From positions 1 through 31,608 of the forward strand of contig JAJCYJ010000259.1 in the NCBI GenBank assembly GCA_029262975.1: a stretch of DNA of 31,608 bases, in the 5' to 3' direction. The notes beneath the pieces are model-generated. The model ran no database searches and was not told the origin of the DNA. It was given only the letters and a program-made list of their open reading frames with translations. How positions within the stretch are numbered: position 1 is the stretch's first letter; every line of letters begins with the position of its first letter. The DNA comes from Saprospiraceae bacterium (lineage in GTDB: Bacteria; Bacteroidota; Bacteroidia; Chitinophagales; Saprospiraceae). Made by a program: the position numbers and the translations under genes. Below, one piece after another: positions 16,682-24,434 of the stretch.

Positions 16682-17350
16682 TTATAAATAATAGTGGGGG
16701 TAATAACCACTCGTGGTATGAAATAATTCCAAACGATGTGCTTCACGCCACATATTCATCTGCATTACAAGTCCCTTGGCTCTCTCAGCCCATTGTTCTG
16801 AAATCTCAAGATTATCACTTAACAAATCATTTCCCTTCATTAACAATTCCAGAGATTCTTCCTGTGATTTCCCCTTCAATTTTTTCGAAGCATATTCCAT
16901 TCTTCTGACTGCTTTCTCCAAATTTTTTCTGGCCTTTTTCGGTTGTCCTATAGCGTAAATACTACTGATAAACATATAGTCGTGTGCTAGTGATGTTTCT
17001 ATCTGGAGGAAGGCCTTTTCCATTTGGTCTATATCTGCAATTTCACCTTTTTTAATTTTGGATTCAATACTTTTAAGTGTAATAATGGATTTATCGACCT
17101 GGTCCTTTGCATCTCTAGACAATGCTGCACTCTCTGTCTCTATGTCTCTGATGGCGGATTCGATGTGTTGCGCGGCTTCTTTGAATTTCCCTGATTTATA
17201 ATCTGTTAACGCTTCAGTAAAATCAATTTCAGAAAAACTGGGCAATTCCTCTATAATCTCCTCGTCTATAACTGTAACATCATTTTTCGGTGTATTCTGG
17301 CAAGAGACAAAAAGGGAGGTTGCCAGAGATAGAAAAATTATATTTTTCAT
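16682..17350 (-). CDS. Helical lipoprotein of unknown function
   Basis: A 222-residue predicted lipoprotein. The N-terminus MKNIIFLSLATSLFVSC ends in a lipobox with Cys17 as the lipidation site. An acidic linker (DEEIIEELPS) is followed by a mostly alpha-helical body of about 150 residues with TPR-like spacing (EALTDYKSGKFKEAAQHIESA, then KARKNLEKAVRRMEYASKKL). The C-terminal SGYYPHYYL is Tyr-rich. This suggests a membrane-anchored periplasmic helical bundle. The family is not recognised; it resembles helical envelope stress proteins only in broad layout. It stands alone with its own upstream gap and lies among genes of the putative stress cluster. Confidence 0.75.
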   Translation of the reverse strand: MKNIIFLSLATSLFVSCQNTPKNDVTVIDEEIIEELPSFSEIDFTEALTDYKSGKFKEAAQHIESAIRDIETESAALSRDAKDQVDKSIITLKSIESKIKKGEIADIDQMEKAFLQIETSLAHDYMFISSIYAIGQPKKARKNLEKAVRRMEYASKKLKGKSQEESLELLMKGNDLLSDNLEISEQWAERAKGLVMQMNMWREAHRLELFHTTSGYYPHYYL

Positions 17351-17699
17351 AATTGTGATTATTATAATTGATAAATATTGAGTAATTGTTAATAATCTAA
17401 TTTGTGTAACATTTGAATTCCGCGGGAAATTTCATTTGTTGCTCTGCACTTATTCGAATAAAGCATGTTATCCATAATCGACATTATCAATTGTGCATAC
17501 ATGATCATATGAACAAGACGAGCATTGTTATATGCTGCTATATGCTGCATTACAACTATAACTCTTTGACTCAAGCACTTCACCAAAGCTCATCTTTTTG
17601 TTTTGATATTATTTTCCTTTAGAAAATAATAAATTGCATGTATAGGGTGACTCAGCTCCGTCAAAAGGAGCTGTGAGAAAATTAACTCATCTCATTGAT
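17351..17699. other. Intergenic region with a hairpin
   Basis: A stem CAGCTCC/GGAGCTG at 17653-17659 and 17667-17673 (loop GTCAAAA) lies 27-47 bases beyond the stop of the SpoIIAA-like gene. It may be a weak terminator, although no strong T-run follows on the minus strand. Short frames on both strands between 17389 and 17622 lack a credible start or family and are not called. Confidence 0.45.
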
Positions 17700-18089
17700 T
17701 CATTTTTTCTTTTCACTTACAAACTTTATGGCTTCATCCATTTGAGAAACATCAAAATATCGTTCGTATCTACCTTTACTTGCTCTTTGAAAGAAAAGAT
17801 TGTCAATTGGCACCAGGGCTTTCATTATATTAGAATGAGCAACTATGGCGAGGTGGCCGATTTTCTTATAATTCCTAAAAGCATAGATGGCATCCTCCAT
17901 AAAAGCCTTTGCGCTGGTATGCTTGATTTTCATTTCATCAAGTTTTACTAATATATTTACTTGCACATAACCCTCCTTTAATTTTTTCTCGAACAGTTTT
18001 TGACAGAATTTTTCGTCTGTTTTTGTAAATCCGCCAATTACTTCTACGGCAAGGGTATTATCCTCAAATATTCTTATTTGCTCTAACAT
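17700..18089 (-). CDS. SpoIIAA-like (STAS/SEC14-fold) protein
   Basis: A 129-residue cytosolic protein of the SpoIIAA-like family (DUF3478 type). The alternating strand/helix pattern fits: an opening strand VEVIGGFTKTDEKFCQKLF, a second strand VNILVKLDEMKI at about 43-54, a helix AFMEDAIYAFRNYKKIGHLA, and the strand LAIVAHSNIMKAL near 80-92. The end RYFDVSQMDEAIKFV corresponds to the usual pattern in which a charged strand precedes a final helix. STAS-fold proteins bind partners or lipids, and this subfamily is common in stress-related gene clusters; no partner is identified here. It lies downstream of small and helical protein genes on the same strand. Confidence 0.82.
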   Translation of the reverse strand: MLEQIRIFEDNTLAVEVIGGFTKTDEKFCQKLFEKKLKEGYVQVNILVKLDEMKIKHTSAKAFMEDAIYAFRNYKKIGHLAIVAHSNIMKALVPIDNLFFQRASKGRYERYFDVSQMDEAIKFVSEKKK

Positions 18090-18122
18090 AAATGCATTTT
18101 TTAATTGTTAATAATTAGAAAT

Positions 18123-18221
18123 TTATCTTAACGTTGGCTCATCCAATAGTATAAATAATAAAATAAGCAGGACTACAACTAATATCAATATCCACTTCTG
18201 CCAATTTTCCAACCTCATCAT
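18123..18221 (-). CDS. Putative 32-residue single-TM protein
   Basis: A short frame starting at ATG 18221, with a polar start (MMRLENWQKW), a 16-residue hydrophobic helix (ILILVVVLLILLFILL) and a charged end (DEPTLR). It lies between the helical protein and the SpoIIAA-like gene on the same strand, with about 210 bases above and 30 bases below. Small one-helix proteins of this kind are real in many bacteria, but AT-rich DNA can produce such frames by chance. No clear ribosome site is seen. Confidence 0.45.
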   Translation of the reverse strand: MMRLENWQKWILILVVVLLILLFILLDEPTLR

Positions 18222-18432
18222 TTATATGATGTCTTACACATGAAGTTTATCGTTGCTATAAAATATGCGGTCAAATGTTATTGAGTTCATCCTTAAGTAC
18301 CTTTTAGTTGTATTTTAGAATCCAAAATTATATTGAGTCATTAGGATAAAATTATAAGCATATCATTCTGTAACAAAGGAACATTGCTTCATTTGGCATA
18401 TATAGAATCTCAATTATAAATATTCTGTCTTC
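18222..18432. other. AT-rich spacer upstream of the single-TM frame
   Basis: With 18090-18122 this makes up the 343-base gap between the SpoIIAA-like gene and the helical protein. Apart from the putative one-helix protein I see no gene, terminator or clear promoter here. Confidence 0.4.
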
Positions 18433-18897
18433 TCATTCAGGAATAAAGTCTATCCCTTGATCCAATGTCAGCTCGTTTTCTCTAAGCACTTCTTCTGCCT
18501 CTAAAAAGAATGTTTTCTTAAGATTGTTATATTTTTTTAAAAAATGATAGAGTCCTTTTGCTAGATTTCCATGAGCTTCTCGATATTTAATTTCGTCTTT
18601 TTCATCAGGGATTACATAAAGATCTACAAGATCCCTTTCATGTTCTTCCATGTCTTCTTTGATTTGCTCCAAATCTTTCTCTAACATTTCTATCTTCTCG
18701 GTTACGTAGAATGTGTCATCAATATGTCTCGTACTAACAAATTTGTTAAAATACTTGCTGATCACATGAAGCATAAAAACTATTTCTTCCTTTATGAAAG
18801 ATAGTTCTGATTGCCATTTATGTGTTTGATGATGAATCTCTATGAGAGAAGCTTCATTCCAGGATTTGAGTTCAAATGAGATATTACCTTTATTCAT
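18433..18897 (-). CDS. Helical protein of unknown function (paralogue 1)
   Basis: A 154-residue, highly charged, almost fully alpha-helical protein with no signal or membrane segment. The core begins HKWQSELSFIKEEIVFML (about 25-42), continues through a His/Asp segment (STRHIDDTFYV) and a coiled-coil stretch LEKDLEQIKEDMEEHERDLVDLY (about 72-95), and ends with KTFFLEAEEVLRENE. It aligns without gaps for about 70 residues with the protein at 19462-19944. Shared positions include W, EL, E.F, KF..F, H, D, Y and H...LY. I do not recognise a named family. The spacing suggests a small helical bundle. The two copies close together point to a local duplication or a paired function. Confidence 0.72.
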   Translation of the reverse strand: MNKGNISFELKSWNEASLIEIHHQTHKWQSELSFIKEEIVFMLHVISKYFNKFVSTRHIDDTFYVTEKIEMLEKDLEQIKEDMEEHERDLVDLYVIPDEKDEIKYREAHGNLAKGLYHFLKKYNNLKKTFFLEAEEVLRENELTLDQGIDFIPE

Positions 18898-19116
18898 AAT
18901 CTAATTATTTTTTATAAAAGACAGGAAAGATCTACTATCCAGTCTGATTATCATAATGTGTTTAAGAAATATAAATTCGTTTCCGGTTTTGGGTTCACAA
19001 TGCTAATTTGACTAAATTTATTTTGTGAAACCTATCGACATATAGTGAGCCAATTTGTTCCCAATAAATGTTGTCAGGTAAGTTAAAAGTTCGTTCGTAT
19101 CATTTGTAATTGAAGT
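18898..19116. other. Spacer between the small coupled frames and paralogue 1
   Basis: About 220 AT-rich bases. It presumably holds the promoter of the 154-residue helical protein. No hairpin with a T-run and no convincing -33/-7 pair is visible. Confidence 0.35.
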
Positions 19117-19275
19117 TTATTGATGAATAATCATTATCTCTGTCCTATATTTTTTCCGGGGGCCTACTCCAGTTTCTATCAATCCTTGGTCGACAATTAA
19201 TTCAAAATTCTCATTATTAAAACCTGGAGAAGTCATTTCATTTTTGAAAGTTTTATTTTCGTTTAAAAGATTCAT
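19117..19275 (-). CDS. Putative 52-residue small protein B, coupled to A
   Basis: The frame starts at ATG 19275, overlapping the stop of the preceding small frame by ATGA, and ends at TAA 19117-19119. It reads like protein (MNLLNENKTFKNEM, then ENFELIVDQGLIETGVGPR and RTEIMIIHQ). The same frame stays open about 70 bases above the ATG (SYVLCWFRNNGITE). So A and B may be two halves of one gene broken by a frameshift rather than two coupled genes. No family is recognised. Confidence 0.42.
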   Translation of the reverse strand: MNLLNENKTFKNEMTSPGFNNENFELIVDQGLIETGVGPRKKYRTEIMIIHQ

Positions 19276-19406
19276 TTCAGTAATTCCATTATTTCTGAAC
19301 CAGCATAAAACATAGCTAAAAACTTTATCTGCACCGGGGAGGGCTCAGAAAAATTACTTATCCAGTACAAACTCTCAATTTTCTTTCTTTTCTCTAAATT
19401 ATGCAT
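19272..19406 (-). CDS. Putative 44-residue small protein A
   Basis: The frame starts at ATG 19406 and ends in the ATGA overlap with small protein B. It begins with a basic stretch (MHNLEKRKKIESLYW) and continues FSEPSPVQIKFLAMFYAG and EIMELLK. It lies 55 bases downstream of the 160-residue helical protein on the same strand, so it could be in its transcript. No family is recognised. See protein B for the alternative of a single frameshifted gene. Confidence 0.42.
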   Translation of the reverse strand: MHNLEKRKKIESLYWISNFSEPSPVQIKFLAMFYAGSEIMELLK

Positions 19407-19461
19407 ATCAGTATATATGAAATTGAATAAATTAATTTTACTATTAGCAAAAGCTAACTAC

Positions 19462-19944
19462 TTACCCTATATTTCCTTCTTTCAAAATACGTTCTACTTC
19501 GGTGAAGATTTCCTTTTTTAAAATCCAAAAAGAGCATTCAATTACTTTCATAGCATCAGCTATAGCTTTTTGTTCTCGCAGTACCACTATCTCTTTGATA
19601 TTTTCGTGAAATTTGTATAATCGAATCTGTCGTTTTACATGTAGCAAAATTCGCTTTTGAGTCCGAGTTATATCTGCAGATAAAATGTTAAGGCGATTAT
19701 AGAGATTAGTATCATGGATGACGTGGTGTACATTAATAAAATCAGTAAACTTATTACTCAGCAGAATATTCAAGAAGTTTAATTCACATATCCACAAATC
19801 AAGTTCTGTCAACCAGTCTTTGCCCTCTTGATACAATTGATCTGGATTGATGCAATTCATCTTCTTTGCTTCTGATTGAGATAGATTATCCTTTAAAGAT
19901 CCTAACTCTTTATTTGTTTGAATTTTTATGCTTCCCTCTCTCAT
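19462..19944 (-). CDS. Helical protein of unknown function (paralogue 2)
   Basis: A 160-residue alpha-helical protein without signal or membrane segment, related to the protein at 18433-18897. After a polar N-terminal 40 residues the common core reads GKDWLTELDLWICELNFLNILL, then SNKFTDFINVHHVIHDTNLYNRL, a basic helix with HVKRQIRLYKF, and a C-terminal helix LKKEIFTEVERILKEGN. It is more basic than its paralogue. It is transcribed divergently from the LytTR response regulator (166-base gap) and could be under its control, which is only an inference from position. Two small coupled frames follow it. Confidence 0.72.
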   Translation of the reverse strand: MREGSIKIQTNKELGSLKDNLSQSEAKKMNCINPDQLYQEGKDWLTELDLWICELNFLNILLSNKFTDFINVHHVIHDTNLYNRLNILSADITRTQKRILLHVKRQIRLYKFHENIKEIVVLREQKAIADAMKVIECSFWILKKEIFTEVERILKEGNIG

Positions 19945-20035
19945 GTTTAATCGTTCAGTATGTCAAATTTCGTTTACATTGGTTTCAATTATTAGGATTC
20001 TCGGTGAAAACAAAATATTCTTCGTTGAATACCTG

Positions 20036-20043
20036 TACTTTTG
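20036..20043 (+). promoter_or_regulatory. Possible -7 box upstream of the LytTR/kinase pair
   Basis: TACTTTTG fits the Bacteroidota -7 pattern TAnnTTTG and lies 68 bases above the regulator start. No TTG box lies at the expected 19-base distance, so only half of the consensus is present. Confidence 0.3.
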
Positions 20044-20110
20044 AGATAAACACACTCAAAAACTTAGAGTTACAGATAGCTAACACTTACGAGTAAATGA
20101 CGTTAATCAT

Positions 20111-20797
20111 ATGGATTGTATAACAATTGACGATAATCTAGCCGCTTTAGCAGCGATGAAGCAATTAGTAGAGAGAGTAGATATACTACATCTAAATAAA
20201 GAATTTGATAACGCTATTGATGCAGTTAATTATGTTTCATCAACGAAGGTAGACTTACTTTTTTTAGATATAGAAATGCCGGATATCAATGGCTTGGAAT
20301 TAATTGATGGATTAGAAAATCCTCCCTTGATTATAGTTGTATCGGCAAAAAAGGATTATGCCCTGGAAGCTTTTGAAAAGCATGTCGTCGATTATTTAGT
20401 AAAGCCTGTATCTTTTTCAAGATTTTTATCCGCGGTTAATTTTGCACAAAAAATATATGAAAGTCGCTGGTTAAAAAAAGAGAGTGATAAGGCTCTTTTT
20501 ATAAAGGCTGATGGTCGATGGAATAAGGTGATAATTGAAGAGATAACACATCTGCAAGCAATGGGGGATTATGTCAGGGTCTTTAGTGCTCAAGGTAAAC
20601 TGATGGTCAGCAAAACAATGAAGTCAATGTTAAAAAGCCTGCCTGAGCGCAAGTTTGTTCGTGTCCATCGTTCTTTCATTATTAATATTGACCATATCGA
20701 TAATATTGAAGATCATTCGATCGCCGTCGGAAATCAAATCATTCCAATTAGTGAAAGTCTTAAAAATGATCTAATGGAAAAATTAAATTTGCTTTAA
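20111..20797 (+). CDS. LytTR-family response regulator
   Basis: A 228-residue response regulator. The receiver domain is at about 1-115: the acidic pocket is IDDN at 6-9, the phospho-acceptor is Asp53 in LFLDIEMPDINGLEL, Ser78 is in VVSAK, and Lys98 is in LVKPV. A LytTR DNA-binding domain follows at about 125-225, with the typical HLQAMGDYVRVF and FVRVHRSFIINIDHI motifs. LytTR proteins bind pairs of short direct repeats upstream of targets. The gene ends 10 bases before the hybrid histidine kinase gene, so the pair is cotranscribed. LytTR regulators usually pair with LytS-type kinases; here the neighbour is a hybrid kinase with its own HPt domain. Confidence 0.94.
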   Translation: MDCITIDDNLAALAAMKQLVERVDILHLNKEFDNAIDAVNYVSSTKVDLLFLDIEMPDINGLELIDGLENPPLIIVVSAKKDYALEAFEKHVVDYLVKPVSFSRFLSAVNFAQKIYESRWLKKESDKALFIKADGRWNKVIIEEITHLQAMGDYVRVFSAQGKLMVSKTMKSMLKSLPERKFVRVHRSFIINIDHIDNIEDHSIAVGNQIIPISESLKNDLMEKLNLL

Positions 20798-20807
20798 GTT
20801 AAACTTC

Positions 20808-23060
20808 ATGTTTTGGAATAACTTCTTTGAGAGTACCAATTGGAGACGAGAAAAATGGGTGTTAATAACCTTGATAATTGGACTTGTTCTTACAAGTGGA
20901 ATTCACTTTCTTTCTCAAAAGAGTATTCAGGAGAGCTCGATGTTTGAGTTTCAACTTGAACGCTCCATTATACTTGAAAATGGATTAAAGAATATTGAAA
21001 AACACCTCATTAGTCTTGACAATCGACTTCAAATGCTAATCCTCACAGGAGGAAACAATAATATCCAGGATTTAGATAAATTTAGGAAGGAGATTTATGC
21101 TGAACTTGGGAGTATAAAGTCAAAGGTTGAAGAATCAGATTCTTCCTATTGGGAATTAGATAATGCTGTCCAGCAAAAAATTGAATTCAATTCTCTCATT
21201 CTTAGCAATTATAAAAACGGTGATGCGTCTTCACTTGTCAGCATGTTCCACCAAAATAATGTTATAAGCTCTAATTTTCGTGATGCTTATGACCAATTTT
21301 ACAGAGATCATGACTTGGATTTTACAAATAATTTCGAATCCATGCTTCGACAAAGATCCAAAATATTGTACATCAATAATATAGCCTATTTCCTTGGTTT
21401 TAGTTTTCTGGTATTTGCTTTAATAACCTTACTGCGTAGCATTAAAAAAAGAATGATTTTAGAGGAGAACCTGATACTTTCTAAGGAGCAGGTTGTTCAC
21501 AATGCGAATATTAAAGAGCAGTTTTTAGCTAATATGAGTCATGAAATCCGGACTCCGCTACAAAGTATAATTGGATTTACGAATCGCATTGGGAAAGAGA
21601 AACTGACCGAAATTCAGAGTGATTATGTACAATCCATAGAATTGGCCAGCGAAAGCCTTTTGCGGATCGTAAATGATATACTCGACGCCTCTAAAATTGA
21701 ATCAGGTATGATGCGTATCGAAGAAGTACCCTTTAGCTTACCTGGATTACTACACTCTGTTGATAGTATGTTTCAGCCGAAAGTCGCAAACAAAGACATC
21801 TACCTTAAATTACATCCTGGCAATGACTTGCCTGAATTTCTTCTGGGTGATCCGATACGTCTTACTCAGGTTCTCATTAATCTAATTGCAAACGCCATAA
21901 AGTTCACCGAGCATGGAGGAATAGATGTTTATCCCGTAATCAAGGATAGGCACGATCAAAATTTCACGTTACAAATAACGATAAAGGATTCAGGAGTTGG
22001 AATACCTGAGTCCAAATTACCACATATATTCGATAGATTTGAACAGGCTGACCCGAAGGTTACAAGAATTTATGGTGGATCCGGACTAGGTCTTTATATC
22101 GTTAAGGAATTAGTGAATCTGCAAGATGGAAGAATCAAGGTCAAAAGCACAGCTGGACAAGGAAGTCAATTTGTAATCGAAATTCCTTATAAGATTACAA
22201 CAGATATTCAAGGCATGCCCAAACCATCGCGAGAACTTGTCTTAATGAAATATAATTTTGAAGATATTAAAGTTCTCGTAGCAGAAGATAATTTAATGAA
22301 TCAGCGAATTGTTGGAATGCTTTTGTCTGACGAAGGAATAGAGTTTGACATGGCGGAAAATGGGAAAGTGGCAATTCAATTACTCGAAAACAACTCTTAT
22401 GATATCATCTTAATGGATATACAAATGCCAGAGATGGATGGATACAGCACGACAGAATACATTCGGGATAACATGCATATTACTACACCAATAGTAGCAA
22501 TGACTGCACATGCCTTTGCTGGTGAGCGTGAAAAGGCACTTAATGCTGGAATGAATGACTATATATCTAAACCGATAAAAGAAGATAATCTCTTAAATCT
22601 AATAGCAGAGTTGGCTCCTTCAAATAAAAAAATTGTTCAATCCAGTCAGGATCCTGCTCCAATTTTTAGAAGAACAAAAGCTTCTTCTAAAAGTCCTGAT
22701 GAACTTTTCATTGATTACAATTATCTTTTTTCTTCCTCACATGGAAAAAGGAAATATCTCGATAAGATGCTCAATTTGTTTATAGACCAAGCGCCAAAAG
22801 AAGTGTTTGCCATGGGCAATTGCCTTAAACAAGGAGATAATAAAAAAATAGCTGAAATAGCTCATAGTCTAAAATCGACAGTAGGATATGTTGGATTGCA
22901 AAGTAATTTTCAACCAATACTTGAAGCGATAGAGGAACAGGCGAAAGAAAATGCTGATACTGAAGTTTTAGTAAGATTACATGAACAGTTAAACAATCTC
23001 GTCAATTTGGCTATTGACAAATTCAAATCAGAGATTCTGCCAATTGTCGGTAAGCCATAG
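20808..23060 (+). CDS. Hybrid sensor histidine kinase with receiver and HPt domains
   Basis: A 750-residue inner-membrane kinase. TM1 lies at about 17-35 and TM2 at about 191-209, enclosing a roughly 155-residue helical periplasmic sensor resembling the four-helix type. The HisKA box NMSHEIRTP contains His245. The ATPase has the N box NLIANAIKFT (358-367), the G1 box DSGVGIP (394-400) and the G2 box GGSGLGL (423-429). A receiver domain (about 485-600) has Asp537 in ILMDIQMPEMDG. An HPt domain ends the protein, with His686 in IAHSLKSTVGYVG. The chain His245 to Asp537 to His686 can pass phosphate on to Asp53 of the LytTR regulator encoded immediately upstream. The sensed signal is unknown. Confidence 0.94.
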   Translation: MFWNNFFESTNWRREKWVLITLIIGLVLTSGIHFLSQKSIQESSMFEFQLERSIILENGLKNIEKHLISLDNRLQMLILTGGNNNIQDLDKFRKEIYAELGSIKSKVEESDSSYWELDNAVQQKIEFNSLILSNYKNGDASSLVSMFHQNNVISSNFRDAYDQFYRDHDLDFTNNFESMLRQRSKILYINNIAYFLGFSFLVFALITLLRSIKKRMILEENLILSKEQVVHNANIKEQFLANMSHEIRTPLQSIIGFTNRIGKEKLTEIQSDYVQSIELASESLLRIVNDILDASKIESGMMRIEEVPFSLPGLLHSVDSMFQPKVANKDIYLKLHPGNDLPEFLLGDPIRLTQVLINLIANAIKFTEHGGIDVYPVIKDRHDQNFTLQITIKDSGVGIPESKLPHIFDRFEQADPKVTRIYGGSGLGLYIVKELVNLQDGRIKVKSTAGQGSQFVIEIPYKITTDIQGMPKPSRELVLMKYNFEDIKVLVAEDNLMNQRIVGMLLSDEGIEFDMAENGKVAIQLLENNSYDIILMDIQMPEMDGYSTTEYIRDNMHITTPIVAMTAHAFAGEREKALNAGMNDYISKPIKEDNLLNLIAELAPSNKKIVQSSQDPAPIFRRTKASSKSPDELFIDYNYLFSSSHGKRKYLDKMLNLFIDQAPKEVFAMGNCLKQGDNKKIAEIAHSLKSTVGYVGLQSNFQPILEAIEEQAKENADTEVLVRLHEQLNNLVNLAIDKFKSEILPIVGKP

Positions 23061-23113
23061 TTGTTTCGAGCAAAATATAGGTAAGAACGACATTGAGATT
23101 ACATCATCACCTG

Positions 23114-23299
23114 TCAGTTCAATTTCCGTAAATCTGGATATGATAACCAAATCCAAAATAAAAGAATAAATATAATTAAGGCAATAGGGTTGTTTTGGTA
23201 AATGTTTGATTGTCCTAATATCAGTGTCACTATTGCAATGGTCAAGCAACCCATCGCTAACGAAAACAATATATTCATGAGGGTCTTATAAAAACTCAT
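23114..23299 (-). CDS. Small two-TM membrane protein, coupled to YodC-like gene
   Basis: A 61-residue protein with two membrane helices (about 8-28 and 38-54) and a short basic end (YPDLRKLN). Its ATG overlaps the stop of the YodC-like gene by four bases (23296-23299, ATGA), strong evidence that the frame is translated. It is the last gene of the HtrA/patatin/YodC group, and it converges with the hybrid kinase gene, 53 bases away. The family is unknown. Confidence 0.65.
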   Translation of the reverse strand: MSFYKTLMNILFSLAMGCLTIAIVTLILGQSNIYQNNPIALIIFILLFWIWLSYPDLRKLN

Positions 23300-23541
23300 A
23301 TTACTCCTTTTTCCTCTTGAGACCTAAACAGATTAAGCAAATCAAATTTAATTAATAGACGTTGATCAAGAGTGGTGAATATTTTACCTTCCTTGTCAAA
23401 CCAATGGCAAATAACGTCTTCACGGTTTAATGATTCGTCTTTATTTGATTCCCGATCAATAATATAGACTACGATTTCCATGATAGGGCCCCCTAACTTA
23501 TGTCTAACAAGATCACCGGATTTAAATTTTCTTTCTATCAC
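23296..23541 (-). CDS. YodC-family (DUF2158-like) small protein
   Basis: An 81-residue cytosolic protein starting at a GTG, nine bases after the patatin stop. The opening KFKSGDLVRHKLGGPIMEIV (about 5-24) and the later ICHWFDKEGKI are the signature of the YodC family (DUF2158), small beta-barrel-like proteins of unknown function. The C-terminal 25 residues (LLIKFDLLNLFRSQEEKG) extend beyond the usual family end. It is coupled by ATGA to the following membrane protein gene. Confidence 0.8.
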   Translation of the reverse strand: MIERKFKSGDLVRHKLGGPIMEIVVYIIDRESNKDESLNREDVICHWFDKEGKIFTTLDQRLLIKFDLLNLFRSQEEKGVI

Positions 23542-23550
23542 AAAATTGAT

Positions 23551-24342
23551 TTATATAGCGATGCCATACGTAGATGATTTCTTAAAATATCCAGAATTTT
23601 TTAACTCTTGACCATTTAAGTATCCCAATGTACTATTGTGAATTCCATTTGTAGAAGCTGTATTGAACAAATCATAATTTCCAAGCGGAAAATTTATCGG
23701 GATATCAACCTGGCTCAACTTATCAAAATTTGCTACATGGAGCAATAATGAACTAGCATGATTTGTCCCTTTTAATATTGTATTGAGGTAATTTTCCTCC
23801 TTTTTATAATGCCCAACAACATAGCTGACAATAAAACGATTGGCGCTAAATCTGAGAGGAGCAATTGGAAAATTGTCAATAATCCCACCATCAGTATATA
23901 ATGCATTCCTAATCAATACGGGAGAGTAAATCGGGAGGATAGCACATGAGGCAAGAAATGATTCAATCAGTGATCCATTATTAAAATACTCGATACAGAC
24001 TTTTTGTAATTTGAAAACAGCCACAAATATAGGTGTCATAATATCTTCAAAGTTTAATGGAACGAACCCATTGAATATGCGAGCATATTTTGACAAATCA
24101 AAAGAATCCGATTTGCCAGGATTCAAATATGAGATTTTAAAAAGCGGAGTTGGTTTGAAAAATTGGAGCATTGGGGTCGTAGTCAATCCTGATACATACA
24201 GAGGTGCAACCACGACCCTCACACTAGTTTCTGATTTTGAGTGGCTATAATTCTTCCATTCTAGGAGCTTTTCTATCAGCGTAATATGAGCAACTCCTTT
24301 AACTCCTCCCCCACTGAGTACCAGAATTATTCTGTTGTTCAT
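23551..24342 (-). CDS. Patatin-like protein with degraded nucleophile elbow
   Basis: A 263-residue patatin-fold protein from the ATG at 24342. I prefer this start because the longer one (ATG 24399) lies inside a strong hairpin after htrA, and family members begin just before LVLSGGG. The oxyanion loop LSGGGVKGVAH (residues 9-19) and the Asp motif YTDGGIIDNFP (Asp151) are kept, as are TPLFKISYLNPGK and SLIESFLASCAILPI. The elbow GxSxG reads ETSVR (residues 38-42): Ser40 remains, but both glycines are lost. The nearby ALYASG-like strand reads APLYVSG. These are point changes, not a frameshift. Acyl-hydrolase activity is therefore doubtful; it may be a pseudoenzyme or an early pseudogene. It follows HtrA and precedes YodC. 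Confidence 0.82.
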   Translation of the reverse strand: MNNRIILVLSGGGVKGVAHITLIEKLLEWKNYSHSKSETSVRVVVAPLYVSGLTTTPMLQFFKPTPLFKISYLNPGKSDSFDLSKYARIFNGFVPLNFEDIMTPIFVAVFKLQKVCIEYFNNGSLIESFLASCAILPIYSPVLIRNALYTDGGIIDNFPIAPLRFSANRFIVSYVVGHYKKEENYLNTILKGTNHASSLLLHVANFDKLSQVDIPINFPLGNYDLFNTASTNGIHNSTLGYLNGQELKNSGYFKKSSTYGIAI

Positions 24343-24384
24343 AAATATATGATTAGCGATTCGAGCCGTATTTATCAATGATAA

Positions 24385-24420
24385 GGAAGGGAGCAACATT
24401 TAATAAAGTTGTTCCCTTCC
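24385..24420. terminator. Strong hairpin between htrA and the patatin gene
   Basis: GGAAGGGAGCAAC (24385-24397) pairs with GTTGTTCCCTTCC (24408-24420), 13 pairs with one G-T and a 10-base loop. It begins 15 bases after the HtrA stop. Only a weak T-rich stretch follows on the minus strand, so it may be a partial terminator or attenuator reducing expression of downstream genes, or a 3' stabiliser of the htrA message. Confidence 0.65.
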
Positions 24421-24434
24421 GGTTATATTTAATT

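Noticed and set aside
16555..16908. 117-codon plus-strand frame
   Set aside because: Its second half is antisense to the lipoprotein gene and reads as low-quality protein; only the first 40 codons look plausible.
17389..17622. Short frames on both strands
   Set aside because: The minus frame starts at TTG, is Met-rich without a family, and the two overlap each other.
23028..23249. 73-codon minus-strand frame
   Set aside because: It overlaps the coupled two-TM gene in another frame and the end of the kinase gene; the ATGA-coupled frame is better supported.
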